From NCBI GenBank assembly GCA_021324335.1, contig JAJPJH010000105.1, positions 1-56,490 of the forward strand: DNA of 56,490 nucleotides. The letters are read 5' to 3'. The position numbers were made by a program, and so were the translations under genes. Origin of the DNA: Gammaproteobacteria bacterium. Its GTDB lineage: Bacteria; Pseudomonadota; Gammaproteobacteria; DSM-16500. The notes under the pieces are model-generated. The model was not told where the DNA came from. It saw only the letters and a list, made by a program, of their open reading frames with translations, and did no database searches. The number at the start of each line of letters is the position of its first letter. Position 1 is the first letter of the stretch. Below, in pieces: positions 26,525 to 35,073 of the stretch.

Positions 26525-28090
26525 ATGACAGTAGAAAATGTAGCAGAAATTTTGGATCAACCTCGAAGGATACGCGATAAAATTGTAACGGTTGATCAGC
26601 TAGCCAATATTGTGCGAGCGTTAAAGTCTAGTGGAAAGACAGTCGTTCAATGTCATGGTACCTTTGATCTATTACATCCTGGCCATCTACGGCATTTGGA
26701 AGCGGCCCACCATGAAGGGGATATTTTAATCGTCACAGTAACTGCAGATGAATTTGTTAATAAAGGCCCAGGTCGCCCTATTTATAATCAACAATTACGC
26801 TGTGAAATGCTGGCATCCTTACAGTTTGTCAGCTGGGTGGCTGTTAATTCGCAGCTGGACGCAGTTTCTTTGATTCATAAAATTCAGCCAAACATCTATG
26901 CGAAAGGCCAAGATTATGCTGATGCGGGGAAAGACGTAACAGGGAAAATACGCTTAGAAGTAGAAGCGGTTGAATCGCATGGTGGTAAGTTTGTGATGAC
27001 GAATGAAATTACGTTTAGTTCAACGCAACTCACCAACCAGCATTTTGATATTTATAAGCCCGAGATGAATGAATATTTACGTCAGTTACGAAAAAATAAA
27101 AGCATGACGGAAATATTTGAGCTAGTTGAAAGTGTTCGTGATTATCGTGTGGTATTTATTGGTGATACCATTATTGATGAATATCGATACGTTGCGGTGA
27201 TGGGTAAATCAGCGAAAGAAAATATTATTGCGACACGCCATCTTAACAGTGATGTATTTGCTGGTGGTGTTATTGCCGCAGCAAACCAAACGGCTGCTTT
27301 CTGTAAGGAAGTAGAAATCATTACAGTATTAGGGAACGATAATGCAGCTGAATTAGATATACAACACGCATTAAAACCTAATGTAAAATTGTCTCCCGTT
27401 TATCGAAATGACAGCAGAACAATACGAAAGATACGATTTGTTGAAAAAGAACAAACACGTAAGTTATTTGAAGTATGCCATATCTCTGATGCACCCATTA
27501 ATCAAGAGGTAGAGAGTGATTTACTTTCTTTAATTTATACAAAATTAGCTGATGCTGATATGGTGATCGTCACTGATTTTGGACATGGGCTGCTAACGCC
27601 TGTGGTAATAAAAACACTGGCAAATCAAAAAAAATTCCTTGCAGTTAATGCTCAGGCCAATAGTGCTAATCGTGGATTTAATTTAATTACGAAATACCCT
27701 CGAGCAGATTACATCTGCATTAATTCTGATGAAGCGCGTCTTGCTGTTTCTGATCGCCATAGTCCTTTAGAACTGGTGGTAGGGCGGGAGTTAGCAAGTC
27801 GAATAGATTGTCCCAAAATGATTGTCACCCAAGGGCGTCGCGGCTCTATTGCCTATTCTCGTGGCCATGAACCGATGGTATTACCAGCATTTGCGGATAA
27901 AGTCGTCGATAGTATGGGCGCGGGGGATGCTGTACTTGCAGTGACGGCGCCATTGGTTGCGGCGGGAGGTGATATGGAAGCAGTTGGTTTTATTGGCAAT
28001 ATCTTGGGCGCATTAAATGTAAAAATGGTGGGGCAACAATCAGTAGAGAAAGCGAGTGTTATTAAAGGTATTAGTGCGTTATTGAAATAA
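26525..28090 (+). CDS. Inverted HldE-like bifunctional enzyme: nucleotidyltransferase then PfkB kinase
   Basis: 521 residues. The N-terminal half is a cytidylyltransferase-type domain with GTFDLLHPGHLRHL (H51-P-G-H54). The C-terminal half (from about 207) is a PfkB/ribokinase-type domain opening with VFIGDTIIDEYRY and ending with the anion-hole motif DSMGAGDAV. E. coli HldE has the same two activities in the opposite order (kinase first). It probably phosphorylates and nucleotidylates a heptose-like sugar phosphate, working with the GmhA-like isomerase next door and the HAD phosphatase at 32616. Confidence 0.85.
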   Translation: MTVENVAEILDQPRRIRDKIVTVDQLANIVRALKSSGKTVVQCHGTFDLLHPGHLRHLEAAHHEGDILIVTVTADEFVNKGPGRPIYNQQLRCEMLASLQFVSWVAVNSQLDAVSLIHKIQPNIYAKGQDYADAGKDVTGKIRLEVEAVESHGGKFVMTNEITFSSTQLTNQHFDIYKPEMNEYLRQLRKNKSMTEIFELVESVRDYRVVFIGDTIIDEYRYVAVMGKSAKENIIATRHLNSDVFAGGVIAAANQTAAFCKEVEIITVLGNDNAAELDIQHALKPNVKLSPVYRNDSRTIRKIRFVEKEQTRKLFEVCHISDAPINQEVESDLLSLIYTKLADADMVIVTDFGHGLLTPVVIKTLANQKKFLAVNAQANSANRGFNLITKYPRADYICINSDEARLAVSDRHSPLELVVGRELASRIDCPKMIVTQGRRGSIAYSRGHEPMVLPAFADKVVDSMGAGDAVLAVTAPLVAAGGDMEAVGFIGNILGALNVKMVGQQSVEKASVIKGISALLK

Positions 28091-28103
28091 AAAGATAAAT
28101 GGA

Positions 28104-28119
28104 TTCCCACTCGTGGGAA
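28104..28119 (+). other. Short intercistronic hairpin
   Basis: TTCCCAC (28104-28110), TC, then GTGGGAA (28113-28119) is a perfect 7-base inverted repeat between the HldE-like and GmhA-like genes. No T-run follows, so it is not a terminator. It may be an mRNA processing or stability element. Confidence 0.35.
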
Positions 28120-28157
28120 GGACCAGTCTAAATGAATTAGATGTAAAGGGAAAAGCT

Positions 28158-28760
28158 ATGCAAAATTGGTTACAGGGTTATTTTAATACATTATGTGACT
28201 TACAATTAAATGTTGCTGTCACTAATCTCTCGCAGGAAGTTGTTTCGATAGAAAAAGGATATCAATCTTATATTCAGTGGATACAATCAGCTCATCATCA
28301 AGGTGCGAAAGTGATGTTTATTGGCAATGGCGGGAGTGCAGGCATTGCGAGTCATGTTGCTATTGATTATTCAAAAAATGGACATATTCGCTCGATGGCT
28401 TTTAGTGATGCTTCCGCATTGACTTGTTTAAGTAATGACTTGGGTTACGACAATGTGTTCGCTAAACAAATTGAATTTCATGGCCATTCCAAAGATGTTT
28501 TAATCGCCATTAGTAGCTCAGGTAAATCTAAAAACATTTTACAAGCCGTTGCTGCCGCACGGAAATTGGGCTGTCAGGTCGTGACATTTTCAGGTTTTGA
28601 GGCTAATAATCCATTACGCCAGTTAGGTGATTTAAATTTTTATGTAGCTTCTCAGAGTTATGGGTTTGTGGAAGTGGCACACTTAGGGCTAATTCATTCT
28701 ATATTGGATTATATTACTGAAGTCCAATATCAAGCTGAACCACAGGTCTGTGCTGTTTAA
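28158..28760 (+). CDS. SIS-domain phosphoheptose isomerase-like protein (GmhA paralogue)
   Basis: 200 residues with a SIS fold: FIGNGGSAGIASH (54-66) and ISSSGKSKNIL (118-128) are the sugar-phosphate loops, and H175/H180 lie near the C-terminus. GmhA isomerises sedoheptulose 7-phosphate to D-manno-heptose 7-phosphate. The catalytic glutamate of GmhA (AAEL) is replaced by D70 (AIDY) here, unlike the canonical copy at 45648, so it may act on another ketose phosphate. ATG 28158 has AAGGGA upstream; an earlier in-frame GTG at 28113 lies in the hairpin and is rejected. Confidence 0.83.
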   Translation: MQNWLQGYFNTLCDLQLNVAVTNLSQEVVSIEKGYQSYIQWIQSAHHQGAKVMFIGNGGSAGIASHVAIDYSKNGHIRSMAFSDASALTCLSNDLGYDNVFAKQIEFHGHSKDVLIAISSSGKSKNILQAVAAARKLGCQVVTFSGFEANNPLRQLGDLNFYVASQSYGFVEVAHLGLIHSILDYITEVQYQAEPQVCAV

Positions 28761-28787
28761 TGGTAAAATGGAGAGGTAGAAAATAGT

Positions 28788-29789
28788 ATGAAAAATCAAT
28801 TTAAAGAAATATTAGTAACAGGCGGCGCAGGTTATGTAGGAAGTTTACTAGTTCCTACCTTATTGGAACAAGGATATAAAGTCAGAGTGTTAGATCTTTA
28901 CATTTATGATAAAGAGATTTTTAAAGATTATCATACTCATCCAGGGTTAACTGAAATTCAGGGTGATATTCGAAATGCGGCTGTTGTGCGTCAAGCAATG
29001 ACTGGTTGTGATGCTGTCATCCATTTAGCATGTATATCCAATGATCCTTCTTTTGACTTAGACCCAACGTTAGGGAAATCTATTAATTATGATGCTTTTC
29101 GTCCTATGGTAAAAATCGCTAAAGAAGCGGGCGTTAAGCGGTTTATTTATGCCTCTTCTTCCTCTGTGTATGGTATTAAAGAAGAACAAAATGTGACTGA
29201 AGAATTAAGTTTAAATCCATTGACTGATTACTCTAAGTATAAAGCTGAATGTGAAAAAATATTAGCTGAAGAAGCGGTAGAAGGATTTGAAACGGTAACT
29301 ATACGTCCTGCTACCGTCTGTGGTTATGCTCCTCGTTTGCGGTTAGATTTAACAGTCAATATTTTGTCTGCTCATGCGCATCAAAATAAAAAAATGAAAG
29401 TATTTGGTGGAAATCAGCTTCGTCCCAATATTCACATTAAAGACATGGTAAATGTTTATCTCAGCTGCCTAGAAGCGAGCCGTGAGCAAATTGATAGAAA
29501 GATATTTAATGCAGGTTATCAGAATCACTCTGTTGCTAATATTGCGAATATTGTTAAAGGGGTATTTGGAGAGGATATTGCGATTGAAGTTGTTCCGACA
29601 GATGATAACCGTTCCTATCATATTTCTTCCGATAAAATAAAAAAAGAGTTAGGTTTTGAACCAAAGCACACGATTGAAGATGCTGCTCGCGATCTGAAGA
29701 AAGCATTTGAGGCTGGTTGGGTGAGCAATCCCTTAATTAATGAAAAATACCACAATATTAAGCAGATGCAAAAAATCGGGCTTAATTGA
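28788..29789 (+). CDS. NAD-dependent epimerase/dehydratase (SDR)
   Basis: 333 residues, extended SDR. TGGAGYVGS (11-19) binds NAD(P) and Y148-x3-K152 is the catalytic pair, with YASSSSVYG before it. It is similar in style to the SDR at 44663 (both have the TGGAGY-G-S start, a VLD strand end, and a RPNIH/RNYVH HIKDM-like segment). The substrate is presumably the sugar nucleotide made by the preceding genes. A GAGAGG site precedes the ATG. Confidence 0.83.
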   Translation: MKNQFKEILVTGGAGYVGSLLVPTLLEQGYKVRVLDLYIYDKEIFKDYHTHPGLTEIQGDIRNAAVVRQAMTGCDAVIHLACISNDPSFDLDPTLGKSINYDAFRPMVKIAKEAGVKRFIYASSSSVYGIKEEQNVTEELSLNPLTDYSKYKAECEKILAEEAVEGFETVTIRPATVCGYAPRLRLDLTVNILSAHAHQNKKMKVFGGNQLRPNIHIKDMVNVYLSCLEASREQIDRKIFNAGYQNHSVANIANIVKGVFGEDIAIEVVPTDDNRSYHISSDKIKKELGFEPKHTIEDAARDLKKAFEAGWVSNPLINEKYHNIKQMQKIGLN

Positions 29790-29807
29790 TTAAACTGGCA
29801 TAGTTGA

Positions 29808-31679
29808 ATGACGAACGATGATTCTATTTGTGTACTGTTAGCTGTATGGGGTGAGAGGTATATTCAGGATTTTTTAAGCCTAGGGTTGCCCAGCTTGCTT
29901 GCACCTGGTAATCTCCCTATTTTAGCTAATCACTATCCGGTACGATTTGTTTTCTTAACCCGTACTACTGATATCCCCCTATTTAATCATCATCCTGCTG
30001 TTCAGAAACTAAGTGCTTATTGTGTAATAGAATTTATTCCTCTTGATGATTTAATTACGCTTGAGAATTATTCAACTACACTCACCTTAGCCTTGGATAG
30101 AGCTATTAAGAGCACGGGAAAACATATGTTGAAAACCTATTTTCTCATTCTGATGGCAGATTATATCCTGGCCGATGGGTCTTTACGTGGCTTAATACGC
30201 TATCTTCAGGCTGGTTATAGTGGAATATGTGCAGGTAATTTCCAAATTCTGAAAGAAGATACGAAGGCATTTTTTTTAAATAAAGTAGATAAAGATAATC
30301 ATATATTGAAAATTAACCCCCGCGATTTATTGGCATATAGCTTTGGGCATCTTCATCCAGTCACGCTAGCAAGCATCTATAACCAAGGCATGCTACATAA
30401 TTACCAAGCCAATCGTTTCCTGTACCGGTATAATTCAGAAATTATGGTGGGCCGATTTTATTTATTACATGCGCTCTGCATTAGGCCGGAGGTAGAAACG
30501 TATCAAGTGGGTTCTTCTTTTGATTATTCATTTATTCCAGAAATGTGTCCTTCTGGTAAAATAGCGGTGATTAATGATTCAGATGATTATCTTGTTGTGG
30601 AAATCCAGCCAAAGAAACATGAATTATTGAATGTAGTATATGGAAATTATCATCCAAAAAAATTAGCTCTAGCTTTATCAGAATGGACAACAAAACAACA
30701 TCGGGAAAATGCAAAAGTCAGTATTTATTTTCATACGCGTGATGTTTTACCAGAAGAGAAATCGGTAATTGAATCTGAAACAACTTTATTTATTAATAAA
30801 TTAACCGATAAATTGAAAAACTATAAAGAGCAACCTTATTACAATCATCCCTATTGGTGTGGCGCGATTGAAGGGTTTAATGCGCAGCGACAGTTAATAC
30901 ATAATGATAAAGATCTTTTTAATGTGGCACCTGCTACAGAAATTTTTTCATTACCAAGAAAGTTATATTATCGATTTTCAGGTGTTCCTCCTAAAATTTT
31001 TCCTTGGCATTATCGTTGGCGAGAATATCATTTGCTAATGAAGATATTTAAGGATCAGATTACATCACAAAAAATCGATGATACGATAGCATTTTATTCT
31101 CATTATAATTTAGAAGTAATGCCATATTACCGTTTTTTCAAAGAAAAATTTAATATTTCCATTCATTACCATCTCGAAAAAATTATAAATTATCCCGATA
31201 AAATGAAAGAATTAAAAAACAGAAAATTCCAAAATTGTATTCTGCTTGTTTCGTTAGAAAATCTTCTTAATATTAAATCATGGCTATCTTTAATAGAAAC
31301 CTGTTTAAAGGCGAGAGGCAAGATATTCATTTTGATTATCAATGAAGTGAATCCTTTAATTCAGTCTGGGGATAACTTTCCTCTGGAATGTGCTTATAGA
31401 ATGAGTTCTATCTTTAATTTACGGTATCGTATTATCAATACTTTCGCTATCTATAATAATCTAGCTTATCTAAAGCGATACATCGTTAAGATAGTAAATT
31501 ATTTATTTGGATACAGTAAAAAATTGAAATTTTTATGTTATGGGTTATTAGGGTTGCCTGGCAGCATAGTTTCTATCTTAGTAAATATCATGACGATATT
31601 TACTAAAATAAAATTCGGATATTGTACGAATGTAGTTATTGTTCTTGAGCAAGAAGAAGAGAAAAATGATGGATATTAG
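29808..31679 (+). CDS. Large protein of unknown function, possible glycosyltransferase
   Basis: 623 residues, function not recognised. The N-terminal 280 residues (CVLLAVWGERYIQDFLSLGL, SLLAPGNLPILANHYP) look like a family seen in polysaccharide clusters of other proteobacteria and may have a GT-A-like fold: FLILMADYILADGSL could hold a metal-binding acidic pair. The rest is rich in Lys, Asn and Ile, and a hydrophobic segment near the C-terminus (about 575-600) could attach it to the membrane. Composition is more AT-rich than the genes before it. It overlaps the next GT2 gene by 14 bases, so the two may act in the same transfer step. Confidence 0.65.
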   Translation: MTNDDSICVLLAVWGERYIQDFLSLGLPSLLAPGNLPILANHYPVRFVFLTRTTDIPLFNHHPAVQKLSAYCVIEFIPLDDLITLENYSTTLTLALDRAIKSTGKHMLKTYFLILMADYILADGSLRGLIRYLQAGYSGICAGNFQILKEDTKAFFLNKVDKDNHILKINPRDLLAYSFGHLHPVTLASIYNQGMLHNYQANRFLYRYNSEIMVGRFYLLHALCIRPEVETYQVGSSFDYSFIPEMCPSGKIAVINDSDDYLVVEIQPKKHELLNVVYGNYHPKKLALALSEWTTKQHRENAKVSIYFHTRDVLPEEKSVIESETTLFINKLTDKLKNYKEQPYYNHPYWCGAIEGFNAQRQLIHNDKDLFNVAPATEIFSLPRKLYYRFSGVPPKIFPWHYRWREYHLLMKIFKDQITSQKIDDTIAFYSHYNLEVMPYYRFFKEKFNISIHYHLEKIINYPDKMKELKNRKFQNCILLVSLENLLNIKSWLSLIETCLKARGKIFILIINEVNPLIQSGDNFPLECAYRMSSIFNLRYRIINTFAIYNNLAYLKRYIVKIVNYLFGYSKKLKFLCYGLLGLPGSIVSILVNIMTIFTKIKFGYCTNVVIVLEQEEEKNDGY

Positions 31680-32610
31680 AATTAGTGCTGTGCTTCCTAA
31701 TTATAATATGGCAAATCTATTGCCGAGAGCCATTCAATCTTTGGCAGATCAAACAGAATGTTTTACAGAAATCATCATTATAGATGATGCATCTACTGAT
31801 GATAGTTTAAATATAATTGATGATTTTATGCGAAAATATAAAAATATACGGCTTATTAGGCATGAAAAAAATCAAGGCGTTAATCAATCTTTAAATGATG
31901 GAATAAAGCAATCCCTAGCAGACTATATATTATTCTGTGCAGCAGATGATTGGTATCACCCCAATATTGTTACATTAGCAAAAGAAGCTATTCGTAAATT
32001 TCCAGCTATCAAATTAATATGTGGTGATGCTATTTTTTACTATTATAATAAAAGTTCACCATTTTATAGAATGCTGTCTTTTCCTAAAAAGAATATGTTC
32101 ATTTCTTCTAACGAAGTGAGATCAATTATTAAAAAACATTATATCGGCTTTAATGGGGGCAGTATTATTGCTAATCGACAAGCTGTTTTGGAGATTGGAA
32201 TGTTGCAACCTTCACTGCGGTGGCATGCTGATTGGTTATTACAATTTGTACTCGCTTTACGATATGGAATTTATTATATTGATCAAGTTTTCTCGTATGT
32301 CGACATGCGACGAGAAAGTTATTGTGAAGGAAGGCATCATTTAGGGCAGCAGAAGCAAGTATTAATAGCAATGATGAATAGATTGCAGGAAGATTACCCA
32401 GATTTATGGAGAGAATTTAGAGAGTCAGCATTGCTACCTGCTTATTCCTTTCGCTTTTTACCATTGTTTTTATTTCATCGTAAGCTGCGTCAGTATGTTA
32501 CTCCTAGATTAATATGGCGACTATTATTAAATAATAAATTAGTTATATATATTGGTCGGTTTTTTCCACACCGTATTGTGTTACATGTAAGAAAGCTACT
32601 AAAGGTCTAA
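31666..32610 (+). CDS. Family 2 glycosyltransferase
   Basis: 314 residues. The GT-A N-terminus is clear: ISAVLPNYNMANLLPRAIQS, IIIDDASTDDS, then the nucleotide-sugar acidic motif AADDWY. It transfers a sugar to the growing glycan on the cytoplasmic side. The C-terminus, with aromatic and basic residues, may be membrane-associated. ATG at 31666 or 31669 is preferred over an upstream in-frame TTG; the gene starts inside the end of the 623-residue gene. Confidence 0.87.
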   Translation: MMDIRISAVLPNYNMANLLPRAIQSLADQTECFTEIIIIDDASTDDSLNIIDDFMRKYKNIRLIRHEKNQGVNQSLNDGIKQSLADYILFCAADDWYHPNIVTLAKEAIRKFPAIKLICGDAIFYYYNKSSPFYRMLSFPKKNMFISSNEVRSIIKKHYIGFNGGSIIANRQAVLEIGMLQPSLRWHADWLLQFVLALRYGIYYIDQVFSYVDMRRESYCEGRHHLGQQKQVLIAMMNRLQEDYPDLWREFRESALLPAYSFRFLPLFLFHRKLRQYVTPRLIWRLLLNNKLVIYIGRFFPHRIVLHVRKLLKV

Positions 32611-32615
32611 TCCGA

Positions 32616-33236
32616 ATGCGTATTGGTATTGATTTTGATAATACAATCGTTTGCTATGATGAGGTTTTTTGCGATCTCGCCAAAAACTGGAAGCTTATTG
32701 ATCAAGAATATCAAGGGAATAAACACCAATTACGCCAGCTTATCCAGACTTTGCCTAGCGGCGATGAGGTTTGGCAGCGATTGCAGGGAAAAGTGTATGG
32801 TGAGTTTATGCAACATGCCAAATTGTTTTCAGGATTTAATGATTTCCTTGAGACTTGCCAGTCCCATCCACAGGTTGAAGTTTTTATTGTCAGTCATAAA
32901 TCTGAGTATGGTCATTATGATGAAAAGCGTATTAATTTACGGGAGGCGGCCAGTCAGTGGTTAAGGAATAATAATTTATTTGCCAATATTCCCATTCATC
33001 ATGTGTTTTTTGAATCAACCCGAGAAGAAAAAATTTCACGAATTCGATCCTTACAATGTACACACTTTATTGATGATTTAATTGAAGTATTAACTTCGCC
33101 TTTATTTCCCACCACTATTGAGCGCATCTTATTTCAACCAGAACTGAATAACGACTCTAGGCACCATGAGGGGATAAAATATTATACAAATTGGACGGCA
33201 ATAAAAAATGACTTATTCTCCTATTACGCAGCTTGA
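32616..33236 (+). CDS. HAD-like phosphatase
   Basis: 206 residues. HAD motif I is D6-F-D8-N-T10 (the aspartyl nucleophile and acid/base), motif II is the serine in VSHKS, motif III a lysine in REEKISR, and motif IV the FIDDL pair. It probably removes a phosphate from a sugar bisphosphate. In this operon it would fill the place of GmhB between kinase and nucleotidyltransferase steps of heptose activation, which is inference from position. It overlaps the next gene by 29 bases. Confidence 0.78.
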   Translation: MRIGIDFDNTIVCYDEVFCDLAKNWKLIDQEYQGNKHQLRQLIQTLPSGDEVWQRLQGKVYGEFMQHAKLFSGFNDFLETCQSHPQVEVFIVSHKSEYGHYDEKRINLREAASQWLRNNNLFANIPIHHVFFESTREEKISRIRSLQCTHFIDDLIEVLTSPLFPTTIERILFQPELNNDSRHHEGIKYYTNWTAIKNDLFSYYAA

Positions 33237-34260
33237 ACCTATTGAAATTGTTGAAAAACTCAAATCATTATTTAATTGCCAACAAGTTCGGGTATTGAAA
33301 AAACAACATGGTGGTAATAGTCGGGTATGGTGTGTGGAAGCTGACAATAAACGATGGGCTTTAAAGACTTATCCCCCGGATTCAACCAAGCGTCATCGTT
33401 TAACCATTGAATCAAAGACATATCACTTTCTGAATCAACACCATGTTCCTGGTGTCCCTGTATTAAAAAGTTACTCAGAGACTGAACATTGGTTATTGAT
33501 GGAGTGGATTGAAGGTAACCTTCCTGAAGATTATTCTGATTCGGATATAGAACAAGCTATGCAATTTATTCAGACAATTGCTGCTTTAAATCAAACTTCT
33601 GAAGCAGGTTATTTACCACTCGCTTCAGAAGCGTGTTTATCTTTAACAATTTTGATTAATCAAATTGAGCAAAGATTTCAGCGTTTAATGTTATCTGCTG
33701 ATCAGCATCAAGGATTACAGCATTTTTTACATGAAAGTTTTCGACCGATATTTGAATATCATCAACAGCGAGCAGTAATCGGATATCGTCATAATGGTAT
33801 GGATGTGGCTGCTGAATTACCAAGGTACCAACGTTCATTAATTCCTGCTGATTTTGGTTTTCATAATGCTATTCGCGATAAAGAGGGAAAACTTTTTTTT
33901 ATCGATTTTGATTATTTTGGCTGGGATGATCCAGTTAAATTATTAGCTGATATCTTATGGCATCCTAAAATGATTTTTACACCTCATCAAAAAATAAAAA
34001 TTATCCAAAAAATTACGGAAATTTATCATATGGATAATTTTTTCAGTAGACGTTTTAATTATCATTTCCCCTTATTCGGTTTAAGATGGGTATTAATTTT
34101 GCTGAATGAATTTATTCCAGTATACTGGCTCAACCGACAATATGCTGGAGCGCATCAAGATCAAATGGAAGCACGTGAGGTACAGCTCCAACGTGCCAAG
34201 GAACTTTTGGAAAAAGTACAACGAGAACCTACTTATGACAACATTCATACAACAGTCTAA
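33208..34260 (+). CDS. APH/choline kinase-fold phosphotransferase
   Basis: 350 residues of the aminoglycoside-phosphotransferase superfamily of small-molecule kinases. The ATP-binding lobe has HGGNSRVW and RWALKTYP. The catalytic loop is PADFGFHN (Asp and Asn present, but the usual leading HxD histidine is absent), and the metal-binding motif is FIDFDYFGW. In a sugar locus it most likely phosphorylates a sugar, perhaps at the anomeric carbon; antibiotic resistance is unlikely. It overlaps both the HAD gene (29 bases) and the transketolase gene (26 bases). Confidence 0.78.
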   Translation: MTYSPITQLEPIEIVEKLKSLFNCQQVRVLKKQHGGNSRVWCVEADNKRWALKTYPPDSTKRHRLTIESKTYHFLNQHHVPGVPVLKSYSETEHWLLMEWIEGNLPEDYSDSDIEQAMQFIQTIAALNQTSEAGYLPLASEACLSLTILINQIEQRFQRLMLSADQHQGLQHFLHESFRPIFEYHQQRAVIGYRHNGMDVAAELPRYQRSLIPADFGFHNAIRDKEGKLFFIDFDYFGWDDPVKLLADILWHPKMIFTPHQKIKIIQKITEIYHMDNFFSRRFNYHFPLFGLRWVLILLNEFIPVYWLNRQYAGAHQDQMEAREVQLQRAKELLEKVQREPTYDNIHTTV

Positions 34261-35071
34261 CGACATCCCATTAGATGATCGATCGAAATACTTAAGAGAG
34301 TTAGCTATTCGAGCTTTAAAAGGAGGAAATCGAGGGCATATTGGTTCGACTATGTCATTAATTGAAATATTACGTGTATTATATGATGATATTCTGAAAT
34401 TTGATCCTATCCGTCCTGCTTGGGATGGTCGCGATTTTTGTATTCTAAGCAAAGGGCATGGATGTATTGCTCAATATGTGATATTGGCTGATAAGGGTTT
34501 TTTTGATCTCGCTCACTTGGATACTTTTTGTAAATTTAATTCTATCTTAGGAGGTCACCCGGATGCCAATAAAATTCCTGGCTGCGAAGCGTCGACAGGG
34601 GCCTTAGGCCATGGATTATCCATCGGTCTGGGTTTGGCACTTGCATCGCGAATGAAAAAACGCTCAAATCGAACATTTGTAATTATGGGTGATGGCGAAA
34701 TCAATGAAGGGTCAGTTTGGGAAGCTGCTATGTGTATTGGCAAGCATCGCTTAACAAATTTAATTGCTATGATTGATTATAATAAAATTCAATCCGCTGG
34801 GTTTACCAAAGATATTCAAGATTTAGAGCCTTTAGCTGATAAATGGCGAAGTTTCAATTTTGCAGTCGCGGAAGTGAATGGGCATGATGTGACTGCCTTA
34901 CGGGAGCTTTTACATCGCTTGCCATTAGAGCAAGATAAACCCACTGCGATTATTTGCCATACTGTCAAAGGGAAAGGAATCCCGGTGGCTGAACATAACC
35001 CTGATTGGCATCATAAATCCAACTTAAGTGAAAAAACGCTTCAAGAACTCTATTCATCATTGGGACGATAA
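34235..35071 (+). CDS. Transketolase, N-terminal (TPP-binding) subunit
   Basis: 278 residues, the size of the N-terminal half of split transketolases. Visible are H35 (GGNRGHIGSTM), H75 (SKGHG), and the TPP/Mg motif G152-DGE...N183 (MGDGEINEG to DYNK). With the next gene it would form a complete enzyme moving a two-carbon ketol unit between sugar phosphates. ATG at 34235 is chosen because an upstream in-frame ATG (34106) would add 43 residues lying within the APH gene in another frame. Confidence 0.9.
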   Translation: MTTFIQQSNDIPLDDRSKYLRELAIRALKGGNRGHIGSTMSLIEILRVLYDDILKFDPIRPAWDGRDFCILSKGHGCIAQYVILADKGFFDLAHLDTFCKFNSILGGHPDANKIPGCEASTGALGHGLSIGLGLALASRMKKRSNRTFVIMGDGEINEGSVWEAAMCIGKHRLTNLIAMIDYNKIQSAGFTKDIQDLEPLADKWRSFNFAVAEVNGHDVTALRELLHRLPLEQDKPTAIICHTVKGKGIPVAEHNPDWHHKSNLSEKTLQELYSSLGR

Positions 35072-35073
35072 TT

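Noticed and set aside
28113..28157. GTG start for the GmhA-like protein
   Set aside because: The GTG lies inside a hairpin and lacks a ribosome binding site; the ATG at 28158 has AAGGGA and fits the family length.
34106..34234. N-terminal extension of the transketolase N-subunit
   Set aside because: This stretch is coding for the APH-fold kinase in another frame, and the extension is not part of the family.
33208..34260. Aminoglycoside resistance gene
   Set aside because: Only the general APH fold is seen, the HxD motif is degenerate, and the gene is embedded in a sugar operon.
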